Below, piece after piece: positions 59,955-64,000 of a DNA stretch of 64,000 bases; position 1 is the first letter of the stretch, and the number at the start of each line of letters is the position of its first letter. Source of the stretch: Marisa cornuarietis (lineage: Eukaryota > Mollusca > Gastropoda > Architaenioglossa > Ampullariidae). The notes beneath the pieces are model-generated. The model had not been told where the DNA came from and made no database searches. It saw only the letters and a program-made list of their open reading frames with translations. Position numbers and translations under genes: made by a program. Where the stretch lies: assembly GCA_004794655.1 (NCBI GenBank), contig SMMW01000087.1:1966501-2030500 (forward strand). The letters run 5' to 3'.

Positions 59955-60130
59955 CTTTCAGCCATACCAGTCAAACCAGTCACACGACCCATACCAACCA
60001 CACAATCCACATCAGTCGCACGACCCACAGCAGCACCAGCAACTTTTACTGTGGCTGCTCATGTTCTCGCTGCTTACACTGCTTGTGTTGCTGTTGGTGT
60101 TGCGCTTGTGGGTCTTGCTGCTGCTGTTGC
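59955..60130 (+). repeat. Low-complexity CCA-rich then CTG-rich sequence
   Basis: ccagtcacacgacccatacc and similar units to about 60045, then ctgctgctgttg-type triplets to 60130. The resulting frames (Q/H/P-rich then L-rich, or A/V-rich) could mimic a secreted or membrane protein, but the only long frame has no ATG start, so I do not call a gene. Confidence 0.6.
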
Positions 60131-61659
60131 CGTCACTCTCTGCCTCATCATGAGTCAAAGGCTTTGGTGCGTGAAGTTCTTGCTGACTGCATGTCCCTTG
60201 ACCCCACTGTCATTCATCAGATGTGGATGTTGATTCGCACAATATTTTATGCACAACTGTAGTTGTATCTTCGCCTTCAAGCTATTCTGGTCCGTGGATA
60301 TGTTGCGAGTGCGTATGAAAGAGAGAGAGAGAGGAAAAAAAACGAAGAAAAAGGAGACTGAAAATCAGAAGTAAAATCCAACAAAATCAGTTTGGACGGA
60401 GACCAGTCCCATCTTTCCCAACCAAATGTCATAAGACGCTTCGCATCGTGGGTATTTGTTTCTTATTTAGTATACATTCATCGAGAAAGGCCGTCGCCGG
60501 CCTTAGCAAAAATCTCTATTCTTGACTAAACAGCAGGGTTTTCAATCCAGGCAGTGGACTGCCCCACTATTTTAGTTTTTGTTCAAAAACATCTCTTGCA
60601 ACTTTCCGTCATGCCCAGTTACACCTCAAGTCCTGCCTGCATACCATTTGGAGTTGTGTGCGAAACGCGGAGCGTTGTAATGACTGTTTATTGTTTTTAA
60701 ATCTTATGTTCGGCTCTAACCTTCAACTTTTTATTATAAAAACTGATTTGGTGAGTGTGAGATTATTATACCCTACTGGCAAAAATAACGATCAGAAAGA
60801 AAAGGATACTAGTGGACGGACATTTCCCAGTTTTCTCTTTGCGCAAGCATGTACGTACATCAAAATGAAAACGGCCATGTTTGTTTAAATCGTTCCATCT
60901 TCTCAACAGCTTGCTTATAATAAAAAACAGAAACTTGTATGAATTTCCCGGGAACATGATTGTGTTTATTTGCCACGGTGGCTCCCCGGGGCCACAGCTG
61001 TGTATCCGCGCGTGTGGTGGACAAATATACTCAGGGCTATGTAGGCCTCCCTCGCTTGGACTGTTGACAAAGGAGTGCATGTGTGAGTGCAGTCGGCAGT
61101 GTCCAGTGCGCAGGCAAAAGATAATGGTCTGCTAATGGCGAACAGGAACAAAAAGACATCTAAGAACATGGGCTGTAAATAGCTTTCTACACACACATCT
61201 CTAATAATGCCATTCCGAACACACGCACACATATCTCTATCCAGGGGTTTCGTGACCTCGTGACTGCGAATAATTAAAGAGGTTAAGAGGAAGGCCGTTA
61301 AGAGACTGCAGGATTTTGTCTACGTTTGCTACAAATGATATAGACATTCTGTGAGACAAAATATTAAAGCCATCCGTTCGTCTGATCGCTCTTTCACTGC
61401 GAACGCGAACACTTGCTATCCTGTTACATCTTTATTTTCTTTATCATCTTCTGTTAATCTTTACTAAATGCAACACCGCTACTTCTGCACTTATGTTCGT
61501 TTTCATACACTTCAAGTTAAAACGGTTGAAGATGTATCTCGCTTTACTAGTAGCAGTCAGTAGCCGTATGGCAGAAGCGAAAGTCCACTTCATAAATTTA
61601 TTCTTAGTAAAACATATGGGTGCCCCCATCGAATCGATCGCGAAGCTCGGAAACCTGTC

Positions 61660-61674
61660 AATAAATACCTTCCT

Positions 61675-61740
<66 letters not shown>

Positions 61741-61945
61741 CTCTATAAATACCTTTCTCCACACAAACAGCTATATAAATACATTTCTTCGCACACACAG
61801 CTTTATAAATACATTTCTTTACATACACGCAGCTCTATGCCTCTCTTTAAAACAGTTCTATAAATACTTTTACACAACAGTTCTATAAATACTTTTACAC
61901 ACACATTCGCCACACGTAGCTCTATAAACATCTTTCTGTACACAT
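61660..61945 (+). repeat. TATAAATA minisatellite with an internal (CA)32 array
   Basis: The unit ctctataaatacctttctcc plus acacaaacag recurs with 30-bp spacing at 61741, 61771 and 61801 and more loosely at 61857, 61881 and 61920, with a first copy (caataaataccttcctcc) before the (CA)n at 61676-61739. The (CA)n has therefore expanded from the CACACA end of one minisatellite unit. Confidence 0.9.
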
Positions 61946-64000
61946 TGCCAATGATAAGACACGACGATTATTTTATACTTTACCATTTTTTCTACATTTG
62001 TCGCTTGTTTAGAAATGTCATCGGGTATTAGGATGTAAAGTTTACAGAAACATTAAGTAAACAGTGTTTGATGTTTGCCATGGTTTCATTGGTCGTTGCT
62101 TTGCAATGAGTGTTGCGATGGGAACCACATGAAGTAGACAGTGCAGAAACAAGCTACCCAACTACCTGCTTCCCCACTGTTTGTCACCTTCCTACCGCTT
62201 TGGCTTGTTTTTCCTTTCTTTTTTCTTTCTCAGCCTCTCTAGGCATCTCCCCACCCTTACCATTGATATTGTGACAGGAAATCTGATGGGACTTTTTATA
62301 TCAGGAAGTTATGAATTATGATACTAGAAGAATAGCTCAGGCAGCTTGCCGGTTTCACCAAAGGCCAATATCTGGCTTTCTACCCACCCCAGCCACCCCG
62401 CATCTCTCTGACATTTTCTTTTCCTTTCATCACGTCTAGTGGCAGCTGTCAAAGTTATTTTCCTCTCCTTTGTGAAAACATCTCGCTGCCCCTACTTAAC
62501 CTCGCTCAAAAACACATGGTGGGACTACTGAAAGATGTCTACACGGCTGTTCAGCAGCCCCAAAACACGCCAGCCGAGGGCTAGATGAAGCCCTACCTGA
62601 ACACAAGGTGAACTAAGGCTGTTAAAAGCCAAACGCAACCTGCACATGTGCATGTCTGTGAAAGGTTAAGCTTGCAGAAAAACATTCACATGACACGTGA
62701 CCGTCACTCACCAAATGTTAGTGCAAGAGAGGGAAAGTCACGCACTACGCATTAACGCAGTGTGTGTGAAAATCAGGGCGTGGTGACACAAGCAGCTTGC
62801 ATTCAATCTGATTGTGTAAAAAAAAATTAAAAAATAGACAGTTATCTCTCACTTTTTGTGCGTTTACTTATGACTATGCCAGCATCTTCCCTTTTCTATC
62901 GTGGTTATTTCAAGACAAAATTTAAAACGAGAGAAGACAATGAATATCTGAGAAAAATTGACGTACTAGATATCATGATAAACATGGACTTGTTGTAACA
63001 ATATAAGTATTAGTATAACACGTAATAATATTAACATTTTAACTGGTTAAAGGTATGTACACTGATTATAATGACGTACACTTGATTGTAATTGGTTTTA
63101 GGGATATAAACAATATTATATCTTTGTTGACTATGGTGTTTTCTACTATTATTACTTTTTCTGCTGCAGTTACTGACCCTGCTGCTACTACAACTACTAT
63201 AATTTTTGGTGGTAGTAATAGTAATGATTCCATAGTTCAGAGGGCTTAGGGACAATAAAAGTAAGTGGTTCACCGTCTAGGGAGCGGCATGTGGGAAGAA
63301 GAGCCCAACCACAGACTTCTATGATCCGTCTGTGAGCCCGTCTCCTTCCGCTCTCTATCACTCTCCTGAAATATCAATTTTTGTTGTGTGGGTAGGAGGA
63401 CAGTGACAGTATGACAATAGTATATTTGTTTACTTGGTAAAGCTCGTGCCCATACTGATATAAGAGTGTAAATTTTAGCAACCAGCAGAACAAGGACATA
63501 AGGCACACAAGTCTTATATAAATCATACCTTTTACGCTGACGGGTATCAAGTTCCACTGTTCAATAACACATTAACTCAAACCATTACGGCAGTGTACTA
63601 AAATAGTACCAGTCACAAAAGTAAACAAAAGTAAAACAAAATTACTGAATTATTTCTACTTTTTTAGGGCATCACAGAGCAGTGTTCGCAAAACAGCTGA
63701 TAGACAAAATTAAGAGGGATGCTCGAAATATTTTATGTGTGTATACATTTGACCTAGGTCATAGTATGTGGGACATGTAAATATTGAGTGCAGGTAGAAA
63801 GCATTTCTCAGTGATATTCCTAAGTGAGTCTGCATTCGTCTGAGGGCTGCATGGAATAAGCACGTTATCAACAAGTCATACGTTAAAGTCAAATTGCATG
63901 TCTAAGTACATCATGAAACTGGCATTACATCATAAGCGTTTTTTAAGTCATTTTTCCCCTGAACGTCTTCAAAGAAAGTTTACATTTCAAATTACGAGCG
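61946..64000. other. No supported gene
   Basis: AT-rich sequence to the window edge. Frames at 63031-63557 have no domain. The first exon of the K2P gene was specifically looked for on the minus strand and not found. Confidence 0.45.

Noticed and set aside
59911..60153. Putative small membrane protein (Q/H/P-rich then L-rich)
   Set aside because: No ATG start (begins at GTG), low-complexity DNA in both halves, and an equally open alternative frame.
1..64000. tRNA, rRNA or CRISPR features
   Set aside because: No sequence with paired A- and B-box motifs and acceptor-stem pairing, no rRNA-like core, and no regularly spaced short repeats with unique spacers were found.

Overview
This is a 64 kb stretch of animal nuclear DNA: AT-rich, intron-split genes with canonical GT/AG sites, many (CA/TG)n microsatellites, minisatellites and several transposon classes. 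The style of the protein-coding exons and of the retroelements fits a lophotrochozoan, most likely a gastropod mollusc. That placement is inference; no marker here fixes the species.

Left end (1-3650, minus strand): the 5' half of a cathepsin B gene. Three coding exons (2409-2290, 2146-1937, 1229-1114) join in frame and encode the signal peptide, the propeptide and the start of the mature protease through the catalytic cysteine. A likely 5' UTR exon ends at 3472, and a cluster of three E-box/CLEAR-like sites lies at 3582-3642. The remaining exons lie left of the window.

3.7-10.6 kb: a dead Ty3/gypsy LTR retrotransposon on the plus strand (gag, protease, RT, RNase H and integrase relics, polypurine tract, 3' LTR at 9093), followed by a second, diverged LTR of the same family at about 10232. 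Next come two nearly identical direct repeats of about 250 bp (11000 and 11657).

22.1-26.3 kb (minus strand): the last two coding exons of a TASK-type two-pore-domain K+ channel (KCNK3/KCNK9-like). They carry the second half of the first pore loop, M2, M3, the GFGD second pore, M4, the TASK-specific gate motif and a C-terminal KRASI that resembles the 14-3-3 trafficking signal. The first exon was not found anywhere to the right. If it lies past 64000, everything from 26274 onward is one intron of more than 37 kb.

27-64 kb: non-coding DNA with mobile elements. There is a CR1/L2-like LINE 3' end (27625-28155), a non-autonomous hAT transposon with a perfect 8-bp target duplication (31385-32383), a nearly complete L1/Tx1-type LINE with 13-bp target duplications and a poly(A) tail (33550-38593) whose reading frame is broken at two points, a small LINE tail fragment on the minus strand (52128-52276), and a 32-bp-arm perfect hairpin (51067-51143). 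No further host gene, tRNA, rRNA or CRISPR could be supported.
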